Part shown: positions 1 through 7,538 of the stretch, one piece after another
How positions within the stretch are numbered: position 1 is the first letter of the stretch
Layout of the letters: every line of letters starts with the position of its first letter
Assembly: GCA_023433655.1 (NCBI GenBank)
Contig: JAEYUE010000073.1
Span: 1-16,968, forward strand
DNA length: 16,968 nucleotides
Reading direction: 5' to 3'
DNA from: Pseudomonadota bacterium
GTDB taxonomy: Bacteria > Pseudomonadota > Alphaproteobacteria > Caulobacterales > Caulobacteraceae
Notes under the pieces: model-generated
The model's input: only the letters and a program-made list of their open reading frames with translations
What the model was told of the DNA's origin: nothing
Database searches by the model: none
Position numbers and translations under genes: made by a program

Positions 1-51
<51 letters not shown>

Positions 52-61
52 AGAGGCGCTC

Positions 62-90
62 CCTATAGACGGGGGGGCGCCGGCTCGCAA
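62..90 (-). promoter_or_regulatory. Probable sigma-70-type promoter of tRNA-Pro
   Basis: On the minus strand, TTGCGA (85-90) and TATAGG (62-67) are separated by exactly 17 bases, and the -10 ends about ten bases before the first base of the tRNA. A GC-rich GGGAGCGCC stretch follows the -10, resembling the discriminator of stringently controlled stable-RNA promoters; that reading is inferred. The element lies in the 55-base gap after the merR-family gene, so the tRNA need not depend on read-through. Confidence 0.6.
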
Positions 91-106
91 ACCCAAAAAC
101 GAGGCT

Positions 107-532
107 TCAGCCGGTTCTCGACAGAACCGCCTCCAGTCGCGCCCGCGCGCCTTCCAGTTCGGCCAGCACCTGACGCAATCGGACCGTGGCGGTCCCGGTG
201 GGCGAGGCCGCCGCCGGCGCGGGCGCGGGCCCGCCGTCCGGCTCGAACGCCACCGCGCCTTCCGGGTCGCCATAGGCGGCGAACCGCCTTGCTCCCTGCT
301 CGCGGTGCAGCCGCTGAACGCCCTTGATGGTCAGGCCGTCCTCATGCAGCAGCCGCTTGACCGCCTTCAGCACCACGATGTCCTGCGGCCGGTAGAAGCG
401 TCGGCCGCCGGCCCGCTTGAGCGGCGTAATGAAGCTGAACTTGCTCTCCCAGAAGCGCAGCACGTGCTGCGGAGCCCCGACTTCGTCGGCGGCCTCGGAG
501 ATGGTGCGGAAGGCGTTCGGGCTCTTGGCCAC
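107..532 (-). CDS. MerR-family HTH transcriptional regulator
   Basis: A 141-residue protein with an N-terminal MerR-type winged helix-turn-helix (residues about 8-78): an ISEAADEVG recognition region, the LRFWESKF helix, and the wing LKRAGGRRFYRPQDI. The rest is an Ala/Pro/Gly-rich linker (about 95-115) and a short helical tail (117-138) suited to dimerisation. There is no cysteine and no recognisable effector domain, so it is not a metal or redox sensor of the classical type. It starts with GTG, six bases after the ihfA stop. A MerR-like gene after ihfA is a common alphaproteobacterial arrangement. Its targets are unknown, and nothing here shows what it senses. Confidence 0.9.
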   Translation of the reverse strand: MAKSPNAFRTISEAADEVGAPQHVLRFWESKFSFITPLKRAGGRRFYRPQDIVVLKAVKRLLHEDGLTIKGVQRLHREQGARRFAAYGDPEGAVAFEPDGGPAPAPAAASPTGTATVRLRQVLAELEGARARLEAVLSRTG

Positions 533-538
533 GGCGCG

Positions 539-847
539 TCAGCCCGCCACGACGGCGTCGTGAACACGGCCCTTCATGATCTGCGAGGCGCGGAAGCTGA
601 TCACCCGCCGCGGATGGATCGCCGCCGGCTCGCCGGTCTTGGGATTGCGCCCCATGCGGGCCCGCTTGTCCCGCACCTGGAAGACCCCGAAGCCGGACAG
701 CTTCACCGTCTCGCCGCGTTCCAGCGACTCGATGATCAGCTCCAGGGTCCGCTCGACCATGGCCGAACACTCCTGCCGCGACAGGCCGACTTCCTCGTGG
801 ACCGCCTCGCACAGGTCCGCCCGCGTCAGGGTCTGGTGCTGAGCCAA
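539..847 (-). CDS. ihfA: Integration host factor subunit alpha
   Basis: A 102-residue member of the HU/IHF family of DNA-bending proteins. It opens with the LTRADLCEAV helix, contains the KLSGFGVF core turn (49-56), and has the DNA-minor-groove beta-arm GRNPKTG with the intercalating proline at about residue 69, followed by RRVISFRAS. With IHF-beta, encoded elsewhere, it should form the heterodimer that bends DNA in recombination, replication and promoter control. I chose the TTG at 847 because a GAGGGG ribosome binding site lies about nine bases upstream and the length matches the family (about 100). An in-frame TTG at 889 would add 14 hydrophobic residues not seen in the family. It lies 72 bases after fabH and is probably in the same transcript. 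Confidence 0.93.
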   Translation of the reverse strand: MAQHQTLTRADLCEAVHEEVGLSRQECSAMVERTLELIIESLERGETVKLSGFGVFQVRDKRARMGRNPKTGEPAAIHPRRVISFRASQIMKGRVHDAVVAG

Positions 848-919
848 TGGTCCGTTCCCCTCGAAAAGTCCGAGTCCATAAAAGAGCAAGCGCCTTCAAA
901 TGGAAAGCCGAATTGCGCC

Positions 920-1897
920 CTACAGGCGAAAGGCGCAGGCCCCCCAGGTCAAACCGCCGCCCATGGCCTCCATCAGCACCAGGTCGCCGCGCTTGATGCG
1001 GCCGTCGTGGATGGCGGCGTCCAGCGCCAGCGGGATCGACGCGGCGGAGGTGTTGGCGTGCACCGCCACGGTCGAGATGACCTTGTCCTCGTCCAGCCCC
1101 AGCCGCTCGCCGACCCCCTTGATGATGCGCTGGTTAGCCTGGTGCGGCACGAACCAGTCGACATCGGCCACCTCGATGCCCGAGGCCTCGCAGCAGGCGG
1201 TGATGGCCTCCGCGATGTTGACCACGGCGTGGCGGAACACCTGGTTGCCGGCCATGCGCAGGTGCCCGACCGTCCCCGTCGTGGCCGGCCCGCCGTCGAC
1301 GTACAGCAGATCGGTCTTGGAGCCGTCGCATCGCAGGGCGAAGCCGAGCAGGCCCTGGTCGGCCTTGGTCCCCTGCCCCTCGCGCGGCTCCACGACCACG
1401 GCCCCGGCCCCGTCCCCGAAGAGGACGCAGGTCGAGCGGTCGGTCCAGTCCATCAGCCGCGTCATCTCCTCGGCGCCGATGACCAGGGCGCAGCGGGCGA
1501 CGCCGCGGGCGACGAAACCGTCGGCGACGCTCAGCGCATAGACGAACCCGGAACACACCGCCTGGACGTCGAAGGCGATGCAGGTCGGTACGCCGAGCTT
1601 GCGCTGCACGATCGAGGCGACCGAGGGAAAGGTCATGTCCGGCGTTGTGGTGGCCACGATGATCAGGTCGACATCCGCCGCGGCCCGGCCGGCGTCGGCC
1701 AGGGCCCGCTTCGACGCCTCCACCGCCAGATCGCTGGTCGGCTGATCGTCCCGGGCGCGGTGGCGCTGACGGATGCCGGTGCGCTCGACGATCCACTCGT
1801 CCGAGGTGTCCACGATCTTCGCCAGGTCGGCGTTGGTCACCACCTGTTCCGGCAGGAAGGAGCCGACGCCGGTCACGGCGCTGCGAATGACGCTCAC
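920..1897 (-). CDS. fabH: 3-oxoacyl-[acyl-carrier-protein] synthase III (FabH)
   Basis: A 325-residue condensing enzyme that joins acetyl-CoA (or another short acyl-CoA) to malonyl-ACP and so starts type II fatty acid synthesis. The full Cys-His-Asn triad is visible: C115 in AVCSGF, H252 in PHQANQR and N282 in HANTSAAS. The glycine-rich tail MGGGLTWGA is also intact. Length and ends agree with the family. It starts with GTG and shares four bases (GTGA) with the end of plsX, so the two are translationally coupled. The plsX-fabH pairing links the phospholipid acyl donor to fatty acid initiation. Confidence 0.97.
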   Translation of the reverse strand: MSVIRSAVTGVGSFLPEQVVTNADLAKIVDTSDEWIVERTGIRQRHRARDDQPTSDLAVEASKRALADAGRAAADVDLIIVATTTPDMTFPSVASIVQRKLGVPTCIAFDVQAVCSGFVYALSVADGFVARGVARCALVIGAEEMTRLMDWTDRSTCVLFGDGAGAVVVEPREGQGTKADQGLLGFALRCDGSKTDLLYVDGGPATTGTVGHLRMAGNQVFRHAVVNIAEAITACCEASGIEVADVDWFVPHQANQRIIKGVGERLGLDEDKVISTVAVHANTSAASIPLALDAAIHDGRIKRGDLVLMEAMGGGLTWGACAFRL

Positions 1898-2967
1898 TGG
1901 GGAGTCTCCATGGCCGCATCCGGGGCGGCCGGCTGTTCAAGGACCACGGTCAGGCGATTCAGGCTCCGGCTGACCGTCTCCAGGTAATCGCTGCGCGCCA
2001 GTTCGACGGCGATGCGGATCGCATTGCCGAAGCCCTTGGCGTCGGCCCCGCCGTGGCTCTTCACCACAATGCCGTTCAGACCCAGCAGCGGCCCCCCGTT
2101 GATGGCGCTGGGGTCGATCTTCTGGCGCATCCGCTTCAGCGCCGGCAGCGCCAGCAGGGCCCCCGCCCGCGCGGGCACGCTCGAGGTCAGCGCCTCCTTC
2201 ATCAGGGTGGAGATGAAGCGCGCCACCCCCTCGGCGGTTTTCAGCGCGATGTTGCCGGTGAAGCCGTCCGTGACCACGACATCGACCGTCCCCTTGGCGA
2301 TGTCATCGCCCTCGACGAAGCCTTGGTAGTTCAGGCCCATCCCGCCTTCACGCAGGATTCGCGCCGCCTCCCGCACCTCCTCGTGACCCTTCATGTCTTC
2401 CGAGCCGACATTCAGCAGGCCGATGGTCGGGTTGCCGCCGCCATGCACGGCGGCGTGGAAGGCCCCGCCCATGATGGCGAACTCGACCAGCTGCTCGGCG
2501 TCGCTCTCGACATTGGCCCCGACATCCAGCACGGCGGTGACGCCCCGCAGCGTCGGCCAGTTGGCCACGATGGCGGGCCGCTCCAGCCCATGCGCCGACA
2601 TCCGGAGGACCAGCTTCGAAATGGCCATCAGGGCGCCGGTGTTGCCGGCCGACACCACGGCCCCGGCCTCGCCGGCCTTCACCGCCTCGATGGCGTTCCA
2701 CAGGCTGGAGCCCTTGCCGCGGCGCATGGCCTGCGCCGGCTTCTCGGCCATGCCGACCACCTTGTCGGTGTGGCGCACCTCGCAGACATCGTCGCCCAGG
2801 CCGCAGCGGCTCATCTCGGCGCGGATCGCCGCCTCGTCGCCGTGCAGCAGAAAGCGGACGCCCTCGCCGCCATGCTGCCTGCGATAGTGGCGCACCCCGG
2901 CCACCACGACCGGCGGACCGTGGTCGCCGCCCATGGCGTCAAGCGAGATCAGAACTGGGGATGACAA
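1894..2967 (-). CDS. plsX: Phosphate acyltransferase PlsX
   Basis: A 357-residue peripheral enzyme that converts long-chain acyl-ACP and phosphate to acyl-phosphate, the donor for PlsY in phosphatidic acid synthesis. Family signatures are present along the whole length: LDAMGGDHGP (9-18), SAGNTGA (106-112), LDVGANVE (147-154), GLLNVGSEDMKG (183-194), VVTDGFTGNI (231-240), and GGPLLGLNGIVVKSHG (291-306). The start is TTG at 2967, giving a protein that begins a few residues before the conserved LDAMGGD, as expected; GGAG lies about ten bases upstream. A promoter-like element sits 47 bases upstream. It overlaps fabH by four bases. Confidence 0.96.
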   Translation of the reverse strand: MSSPVLISLDAMGGDHGPPVVVAGVRHYRRQHGGEGVRFLLHGDEAAIRAEMSRCGLGDDVCEVRHTDKVVGMAEKPAQAMRRGKGSSLWNAIEAVKAGEAGAVVSAGNTGALMAISKLVLRMSAHGLERPAIVANWPTLRGVTAVLDVGANVESDAEQLVEFAIMGGAFHAAVHGGGNPTIGLLNVGSEDMKGHEEVREAARILREGGMGLNYQGFVEGDDIAKGTVDVVVTDGFTGNIALKTAEGVARFISTLMKEALTSSVPARAGALLALPALKRMRQKIDPSAINGGPLLGLNGIVVKSHGGADAKGFGNAIRIAVELARSDYLETVSRSLNRLTVVLEQPAAPDAAMETPQ

Positions 2968-3013
2968 GCCGCTTCGACTCCGTCGCGCCGTCCACCGGCG
3001 CTCGACTGGGGCG

Positions 3014-3041
3014 ACGATAGCGCCGCACCGGGGGGATGCAA
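3014..3041 (-). promoter_or_regulatory. Candidate promoter of plsX-fabH-ihfA-merR
   Basis: In the 90-base gap between the DUF177 gene and plsX, the minus strand carries TTGCAT (3036-3041) and TATCGT (3014-3019) with a 16-base spacer. This would place the transcript start near 3007 and give a leader of about 40 bases. It is a reasonable but not strong match to the housekeeping consensus, and transcription could also continue from the DUF177 gene. Confidence 0.4.
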
Positions 3042-3057
3042 CCGCGCCGCCCCTGCG

Positions 3058-3564
3058 TCAACCTTCGTCCGACGGGCGAAGCTGTTTCAGCACGGCGAAG
3101 GGCGAGATTTCCGCCGGCTCGGCCGGCTGAACGAACTCCGCGCCCGGCTTGCGCGGAAACGGATCGAGCCGCAGCGCCAACTGTTCGACGGCGTACTGGC
3201 CGAGGTCGACCTGCCCGCCCTCGATCAGGTCCGGCGATTCGTCCTCGAGGGTGATGACGATCTCGTCCGGCTCCTCCTCCGCCGTCTCCGCGAGGCTGAG
3301 CGAGAAGGGCGCGTCCACCTCGATCGGCAAGGGCTCCAGCGTAACGCCGCAGATCTGGGCCAGGCTCGCCTTGACCCGGCCGGACAGCCGCCAGCCGCCG
3401 GGGGCCGGCGCCAACGTCATCTCCGCGGCGAAGGCGTCCAGGGAGGCGAGGTCGAGCGCCTTCGCAATCCGCGCCCGGGCGGCGGCGTCGGGCTCAAGCG
3501 TGCGGGTGAGTCCAGCGCCGACCTGATGCAGCCGCACCGGCACGCTGTAGGGGAGCTCCGTCAT
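3058..3564 (-). CDS. DUF177/YceD family protein
   Basis: A 168-residue soluble protein of the YceD/DUF177 family. Diagnostic segments are a single cysteine in ICGVTLEPLP (71-80), an acidic stretch with EEEPDE (96-101), and the C-terminal block VDLGQYAVEQLALRLDPFPRKPG (119-141), ending in ISPFAVLKQL (153-162). The family has been linked to 23S rRNA accumulation in plants and bacteria and is commonly encoded next to plsX; in many bacteria rpmF (ribosomal protein L32) lies between them, but no rpmF is present here. It overlaps the preceding chaperone gene by four bases (ATGA). Membership is clear; the biochemical role is unsettled. Confidence 0.88.
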   Translation of the reverse strand: MTELPYSVPVRLHQVGAGLTRTLEPDAAARARIAKALDLASLDAFAAEMTLAPAPGGWRLSGRVKASLAQICGVTLEPLPIEVDAPFSLSLAETAEEEPDEIVITLEDESPDLIEGGQVDLGQYAVEQLALRLDPFPRKPGAEFVQPAEPAEISPFAVLKQLRPSDEG

Positions 3565-4094
3565 GCTCTGATCTCCGCCCAGTCAGGATGGATCGAAACC
3601 GCGTTGAAGTCCTGCCCGGCGAGTCGGGCGCGGCTGTCCAGCGCATAGGCCGCCAGCGCCCGGCCGACCGCCGGGTCGTCGCTGCCGAACACGTTGCGAG
3701 CCAGCCCGGCGGCCAGACCGTCCCTGTCCCCCTGACGCAAGGCCGGTTCATAGGCTGTCATGCGGCCGTACATCGCCTCTCCCAGCTTGCGCATCTTCTT
3801 GCCGACCGAGATGTCGCCGACGCCGAGCTCGCGAAGCGCATGATCCAGCGCGGACACATAGGTGTCGAACAGATCCTGGGCTGCGTCCGTTCCGGGAGCT
3901 CCCTCGTCCCGGAGGCGCATCACCAGCAGCAGGACGTGCAGGGTGTACAGCTCGAACCGGGCGTCGATCCGGTCCTCGACCCCCAGGGCCGTATAGAACG
4001 ACGGATCCCGCGCCTGCCGCACCGCCAGTTCGTACAGGGCCTCGCCCGGGCGGGCGCGGGGACGGGTTCGGAAGAGGTTCTGAAGCATGATCAT
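3561..4094 (-). CDS. Ubiquinol-cytochrome c chaperone family protein (Cbp3/UQCC1-like)
   Basis: A 177-residue, mostly helical protein without a signal peptide or membrane segment. It contains the family hallmark around residues 78-111: DTYVSALDHALRELGVGD, then VGKKMRKLGEAMYGR. In mitochondria the family (Cbp3/UQCC1) helps synthesise and assemble cytochrome b of complex III; a similar role in the bacterial bc1 complex is inferred. The start used is the ATG at 4094; a second in-frame ATG at 4088 is better spaced from the AAGGGG ribosome binding site, so the true protein may be two residues shorter. It is divergent from bamE and overlaps the DUF177 gene, with which it must share a transcript. 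Confidence 0.88.
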   Translation of the reverse strand: MIMLQNLFRTRPRARPGEALYELAVRQARDPSFYTALGVEDRIDARFELYTLHVLLLVMRLRDEGAPGTDAAQDLFDTYVSALDHALRELGVGDISVGKKMRKLGEAMYGRMTAYEPALRQGDRDGLAAGLARNVFGSDDPAVGRALAAYALDSRARLAGQDFNAVSIHPDWAEIRA

Positions 4095-4117
4095 GCGGCC
4101 CCTTTTCCGCCGCGCCG

Positions 4118-4148
4118 TTGAACTAAGGCTCGGGTCCGGTTAGGTCAA
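4118..4148. promoter_or_regulatory. Symmetric divergent promoter or operator between bamE and the bc1-chaperone gene
   Basis: A near-perfect inverted repeat, TTGAACTAA (4118-4126) and TTAGGTCAA (4140-4148), with a 13-base centre. Eight of nine positions pair. Each arm supplies a -35-like hexamer: TTGAAC to the right with TAGGTC 17 bases on, and on the minus strand TTGACC with TAGTTC 17 bases on. The -10 elements are weak. The layout suits two overlapping divergent promoters or a dimeric regulator site. It is inferred from sequence symmetry alone. Confidence 0.35.
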
Positions 4149-4176
4149 AGACCTTGTTCTCTTGCAGGCGTCGTCC

Positions 4177-4653
4177 ATGCTCCGCACCAAGCTCCTCCTC
4201 GCCGCCCTTTCGGCCGCCGCCCTGACCGCGGCCTGCGCGCCGGTCGTGGGCCAGAACGGCTTCCAGGCCGTCGACGCCAAGCCGACCGACATCGTGGCGG
4301 GTACGGACACCAAGCAGACCGTGCTGACCAAGCTCGGCACGCCGTCGACCACCTCGACCTTCGAGCGCGACAACGTCTGGTACTACATCAGCCAGGTGAC
4401 CGAGAAATACACCTACAACCGGCCCCAGGTGACCCAGCGTTCGGTGACCGAGATCACCTTCAACGACGCCGGCCAGGTCGCCGAAGTGCGCACCCTGGGC
4501 CTGGACGACGGGCGGCGGATCGCCATGAACGACCGCGAGACCCCGACCCGCGGTCGCGAGCTGACCATCATCGAGCAGCTGCTCGGCAACGTCGCCCGGG
4601 GCCAGATGCCGCGCACCGAGGAAGACGTCCCCGGCCAGCGCCGTCCGGACTGA
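4177..4653 (+). CDS. bamE: Outer membrane protein assembly factor BamE (SmpA/OmlA lipoprotein)
   Basis: A 158-residue lipoprotein of the BAM complex, which inserts beta-barrel proteins in the outer membrane. A signal peptide with charged start (MLRTK) and hydrophobic core ends at LTAAC, giving Cys20 as the lipidation site; the -3 residue is Thr rather than the usual Leu, a slightly weak lipobox. The SmpA/OmlA domain follows: GTDTKQTVLTKLGTPSTTS (42-60), VWYYISQ (67-73), and a strand ending in ITFNDAGQVAEV (93-104). I chose ATG at 4177; the TTG at 4162 would prepend five residues and has no ribosome binding site. It is the only plus-strand gene in the window and ends before a shared terminator. 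Confidence 0.93.
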   Translation: MLRTKLLLAALSAAALTAACAPVVGQNGFQAVDAKPTDIVAGTDTKQTVLTKLGTPSTTSTFERDNVWYYISQVTEKYTYNRPQVTQRSVTEITFNDAGQVAEVRTLGLDDGRRIAMNDRETPTRGRELTIIEQLLGNVARGQMPRTEEDVPGQRRPD

Positions 4654-4679
4654 CGGCTCCACGTTCCGACAAGAAAAAG

Positions 4680-4707
4680 ACGCCCCGGAGATCGCTCTCC
4701 GGGGCGT
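4680..4707. terminator. Bidirectional rho-independent terminator between bamE and hppA
   Basis: A perfect 12-bp stem (4680-4691 with 4696-4707) and a 4-base loop TCGC. On the minus strand, after hppA, the stem is followed by CTTTTTCTT, a good U-tract. On the plus strand, after bamE, TTTGACTTT follows, which is weaker. It lies midway in the 83-base gap between the convergent gene ends and can serve both. Confidence 0.9.
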
Positions 4708-4736
4708 TTGACTTTCTGGCGGTCGGACCGCCGGCC

Positions 4737-6899
4737 TCAGACGATCTTTCCGCTCGCCAGCACCGCCAGCAGCAGAAGCGCCACGATGTTGGTGATCTTG
4801 ATCATCGGGTTCACCGCCGGGCCGGAGGTGTCCTTGTAGGGATCGCCGACCGTATCGCCCGTCACCGCGGCCTTGTGGGCCTCGGAACCCTTGCCATGGA
4901 CGACCCCGTTGCGATCGGTGAAACCCTCCTCGATCACCTTCTTGGCGTTGTCCCAGGCGCCGCCGCCCGAGGTCATCGAGATGGCCACGAACAGGCCGGT
5001 CACAATCACCCCCATCAGCATGGCGCCGAGGGCGGCGAAGGCGTTGGCCTTGTCCGGCTGGATCATCAGCACGACCACGAACAGGACGATCGGCGACAGC
5101 ACCGGCAGCAGCGACGGCACGATCATCTCGCGGATCGCCGCACCCGTGAGGATGTCGACGGCCCGGCCGTACTCGGGCTTGACCTCGCCGGTCATGATGC
5201 CCGGGTTCTCGCGGAACTGGCGACGGACCTCGGCCACCACCGATTCCGCCGCGCGGCCCACCGCGGTCATGGACAGACCGCCGAACAGGAAGGGCAGCAG
5301 TCCCCCGAACAGCAGGCCGACCACCACATAGGGGTTGGCGAGATCGAAGGCCACGTCGCCGAGGCCTGCGAAGAAGCTGCCCGGCGCCGCCTCGGCCGAG
5401 AAATGCTTCAGGTCCTCGGTGTAGGCCGCGAACAGCACCAGGGCGCCGAGACCGGCCGAACCGATGGCGTAGCCCTTGGTCACCGCCTTGGTGGTGTTGC
5501 CGACGGCGTCCAGCGCATCCGTCGAGGTACGAACCTCGGCGGGCAGGCCCGCCATCTCGGCGATGCCGCCGGCGTTGTCGGTGACCGGGCCGAAGGCGTC
5601 CAGCGCCACGATCATGCCGGCGACGCCGAGCATGGTGGTGGTGGCGATGGCGATGCCGAACAGGCCGGCCAGCTGATAGGTGGCGACGATGCCGATGATG
5701 ATGGTCAGCGCCGGCAGGGCGGTGGACTCCAGCGACATGGCCAGCCCCTGGATCACATTGGTGCCGTGACCGGACACCGAGGCGTTGGCCACCGACTTGA
5801 CCGGGCGATAGTTGGTGCCGGTGTAGTATTCGGTGATCACCACGATGGCGGCGGTGACGCCCAGACCCACCATGCCGGACCAGAACAGGCTCATCGGCTC
5901 GATCGTCAGGCCGCCGGAGGTGACGACCGGTCCGAGCAGGTTCTGACCCTGCAGGTACTGGAACAGGCCGAAGACGGCGGCGATCGACAGCACGCCGGTG
6001 ACGATCAGGCCCTGGTACAGGGCGCCCATGATGTTCTGGGACTTGCCCAGACGCACGAAGAAGGAGCCGATCACCGAGGTCACGATGCAGACCGCGCAGA
6101 TCAGGAGGGGCAGCAGCATCATCACGTCGACGTACGGCTGGCCGCGGAAGAAGATCGCCGCCAGCACCATGGTGGCGACCGTGGTCACCGCATAGGTCTC
6201 GAACAGGTCGGCGGCCATGCCGGCGCAGTCGCCGACGTTGTCGCCGACGTTGTCGGCGATGGTCGCGGCGTTGCGGGGATCGTCCTCGGGGATGCCCGCC
6301 TCGACCTTGCCCACCATGTCGCCGCCCACGTCGGCGCCCTTGGTGAAGATGCCGCCGCCCAGACGGGCGAAGATGGAGATCAGCGAGGCGCCGAAGCCGA
6401 GGGCGACGAGGCCGTCGATGACCGCGCGGCCGGTGCTCTCGAAGCCCATGCCGAGGGTCAGGAAGGCGTAGTAGCCGGCCACGCCGAGCAGCGCCCCGCC
6501 GGCCACGAACATGCCGGTGATGGCGCCCGAGCGGAACGCCAGGTCCAGCCCCTTCGCCAGGCTCTCCGAGGCCGCCTGGGCCGTGCGCACATTGGCCCGC
6601 ACCGAGATCAGCATGCCGGCGAAGCCGGCCGCGCCCGACAGGACGGCCCCGATCAGGAAGCCGAAAGCGGCCCACGGGCCGATCAGGAACCAGGCGGCGA
6701 TCAGGATGACCACGCCGACCATGCCGATCGTGGTGTACTGCCGCCGCAGATAGGCCGAGGCGCCTTCCTGGATCGCGGCGGCGATCTCGCGCATCTTGTC
6801 GTTGCCGGTCGAGGCCTTCATCAGCGAGGCGGTCTGGACCAGTCCGTAGAGGACTCCCAGCGCGCCTGCGGCGATGACCAGCCACAGAAGATTACTCAT
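4737..6899 (-). CDS. hppA: Membrane-bound proton-translocating pyrophosphatase, K+-independent type
   Basis: A 720-residue integral membrane protein with about 16 hydrophobic segments that couples pyrophosphate hydrolysis to proton pumping. Substrate-site motifs are intact: DVGGDMVGKVEAGIPEDDPRN (190-210), DNVGDNVGD (216-224), DNAGG (441-445), and the C-terminal GDTVGDPYKDTSGPAVN (681-697). GNTTKAVTKG has lysine at K471, where K+-dependent members carry alanine, so this should be the K+-independent class (known for the family; the assignment here is inferred). The ORF stays open for 47 more codons upstream, but the family start MSNLLWLVIAAG is the ATG at 6899, with GGAAA just before it. It ends at the shared terminator. 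Confidence 0.96.
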   Translation of the reverse strand: MSNLLWLVIAAGALGVLYGLVQTASLMKASTGNDKMREIAAAIQEGASAYLRRQYTTIGMVGVVILIAAWFLIGPWAAFGFLIGAVLSGAAGFAGMLISVRANVRTAQAASESLAKGLDLAFRSGAITGMFVAGGALLGVAGYYAFLTLGMGFESTGRAVIDGLVALGFGASLISIFARLGGGIFTKGADVGGDMVGKVEAGIPEDDPRNAATIADNVGDNVGDCAGMAADLFETYAVTTVATMVLAAIFFRGQPYVDVMMLLPLLICAVCIVTSVIGSFFVRLGKSQNIMGALYQGLIVTGVLSIAAVFGLFQYLQGQNLLGPVVTSGGLTIEPMSLFWSGMVGLGVTAAIVVITEYYTGTNYRPVKSVANASVSGHGTNVIQGLAMSLESTALPALTIIIGIVATYQLAGLFGIAIATTTMLGVAGMIVALDAFGPVTDNAGGIAEMAGLPAEVRTSTDALDAVGNTTKAVTKGYAIGSAGLGALVLFAAYTEDLKHFSAEAAPGSFFAGLGDVAFDLANPYVVVGLLFGGLLPFLFGGLSMTAVGRAAESVVAEVRRQFRENPGIMTGEVKPEYGRAVDILTGAAIREMIVPSLLPVLSPIVLFVVVLMIQPDKANAFAALGAMLMGVIVTGLFVAISMTSGGGAWDNAKKVIEEGFTDRNGVVHGKGSEAHKAAVTGDTVGDPYKDTSGPAVNPMIKITNIVALLLLAVLASGKIV

Positions 6900-6923
6900 G
6901 GCGTTTCCAAACCCTGTGTTTCT

Positions 6924-6965
6924 AGAGGCGCCCGGACCCTTGGCGCGGCGGGCGTTTTCGCCTCT
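6924..6965 (-). other. Potential hairpin in the hppA leader
   Basis: Inside the 179-base gap between the exported protein gene and hppA. CGCCCG (29-34 in 6929-6934) pairs with CGGGCG (6949-6954), and an outer AGAGG/CCTCT pair (6924-6928 with 6961-6965) extends the fold with a six-base bulge. It would lie about 25-65 bases before the hppA start codon on the transcript. No T-tract follows on the minus strand, so it is not a convincing terminator. I see no clear promoter in this gap. Confidence 0.25.
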
Positions 6966-7078
6966 TTCCGCCTTCCGGTCCCCCCGTGCGCACCGGACGC
7001 GAGGCTGCGTCCCTGGGGAAATGCGGCGGAAACGTGCCAAATGCGCCGGAGCGACGCAACAGGCCAGGTGAACGGAGT

Positions 7079-7501
7079 TCAGCCGGCGCGGACGCCGGTG
7101 CGGCGGCGCGGCGCCTGGCTGACCACCTCGACGCGGGTGACCGCGCCGCGGCCGGCGATCGAGGCCGCCGAGCGCATCAGGCTGGCGGACAGGGCGCCGA
7201 CGTCGATGCGGGTCCAGTCGTCCTCGATCACGAACGGCGTCCGGTGAGCCGCGCGGACAAGGGCGTCGCGCAGATAGGCTTCCCTGGGCCGCATCGATTC
7301 GGGGGTGGCCGACCCGCCGAGATGCAGGCGCAGGGAGACGAAGACATAGTTGCGCAGGCGGCCGCCCGAGATGATCGGCAGGCCGACGCCGGCGATGCCG
7401 AGACTGGCCCCGGGACTGGGTCGGTCCCCGGCGCGCACGTCCGCCGCTCCGGCGAGCGCCGGAACAGCAAGGGAGGCGGCGAGAAGATCGCGACGGCGCA
7501 T
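7079..7501 (-). CDS. Small Tat-exported protein of unknown function, FliL-like pattern
   Basis: A 140-residue protein not recognised with certainty. The N-terminus MRRRDLLAASLAVPALAGA reads as a twin-arginine signal peptide (RRDLL), cleaved around residues 19-25. The mature part has a strand (NYVFVSLRLHL, 51-61), an amphipathic helix with MRPREAYLRDALVRA (70-84), a second helix (about 101-116), and a last strand (VTRVEVVSQ). This order resembles the periplasmic C-terminal domain of flagellar FliL, but the usual transmembrane helix is replaced by a cleavable signal; the link is inferred from pattern only. It starts with ATG, 37 bases after thiL, and probably shares its transcript. Codon use looks like the neighbours. 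Confidence 0.75.
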   Translation of the reverse strand: MRRRDLLAASLAVPALAGAADVRAGDRPSPGASLGIAGVGLPIISGGRLRNYVFVSLRLHLGGSATPESMRPREAYLRDALVRAAHRTPFVIEDDWTRIDVGALSASLMRSAASIAGRGAVTRVEVVSQAPRRRTGVRAG

Positions 7502-7538
7502 CGCCGCAGAATGGTCCTGACGCCTTGAGATTTCGTTG

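Noticed and set aside
305..1987. A 560-codon plus-strand frame across merR, ihfA and fabH
   Set aside because: It is antisense to three genes with full family motifs, and its product is a low-complexity His/Gln/Arg/Gly-rich string typical of the complement of GC-rich coding DNA.
2968..3057. rpmF (ribosomal protein L32) expected between the DUF177 gene and plsX
   Set aside because: The gap is only 90 bases and holds no frame with the L32 zinc ribbon cysteines.
4123..6885. A 920-codon minus-strand frame overlapping hppA
   Set aside because: It is the hppA region in another frame on the same strand; the product is Arg/Gly/His-rich with no family features, while the real hppA frame has every motif.
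7021..7078. Terminator for the rib-thiL cluster after the exported protein gene
   Set aside because: No stem followed by a T-run was found on the minus strand, so read-through into hppA cannot be excluded.
4875..7247. A 790-codon plus-strand frame antisense to hppA
   Set aside because: Same cause: GC-rich antisense frame with a His/Gly/Asp-rich product. The other long plus-strand frames at 7536-8864, 9720-10934, 11923-13737 and 15220-16452 were rejected on the same ground.
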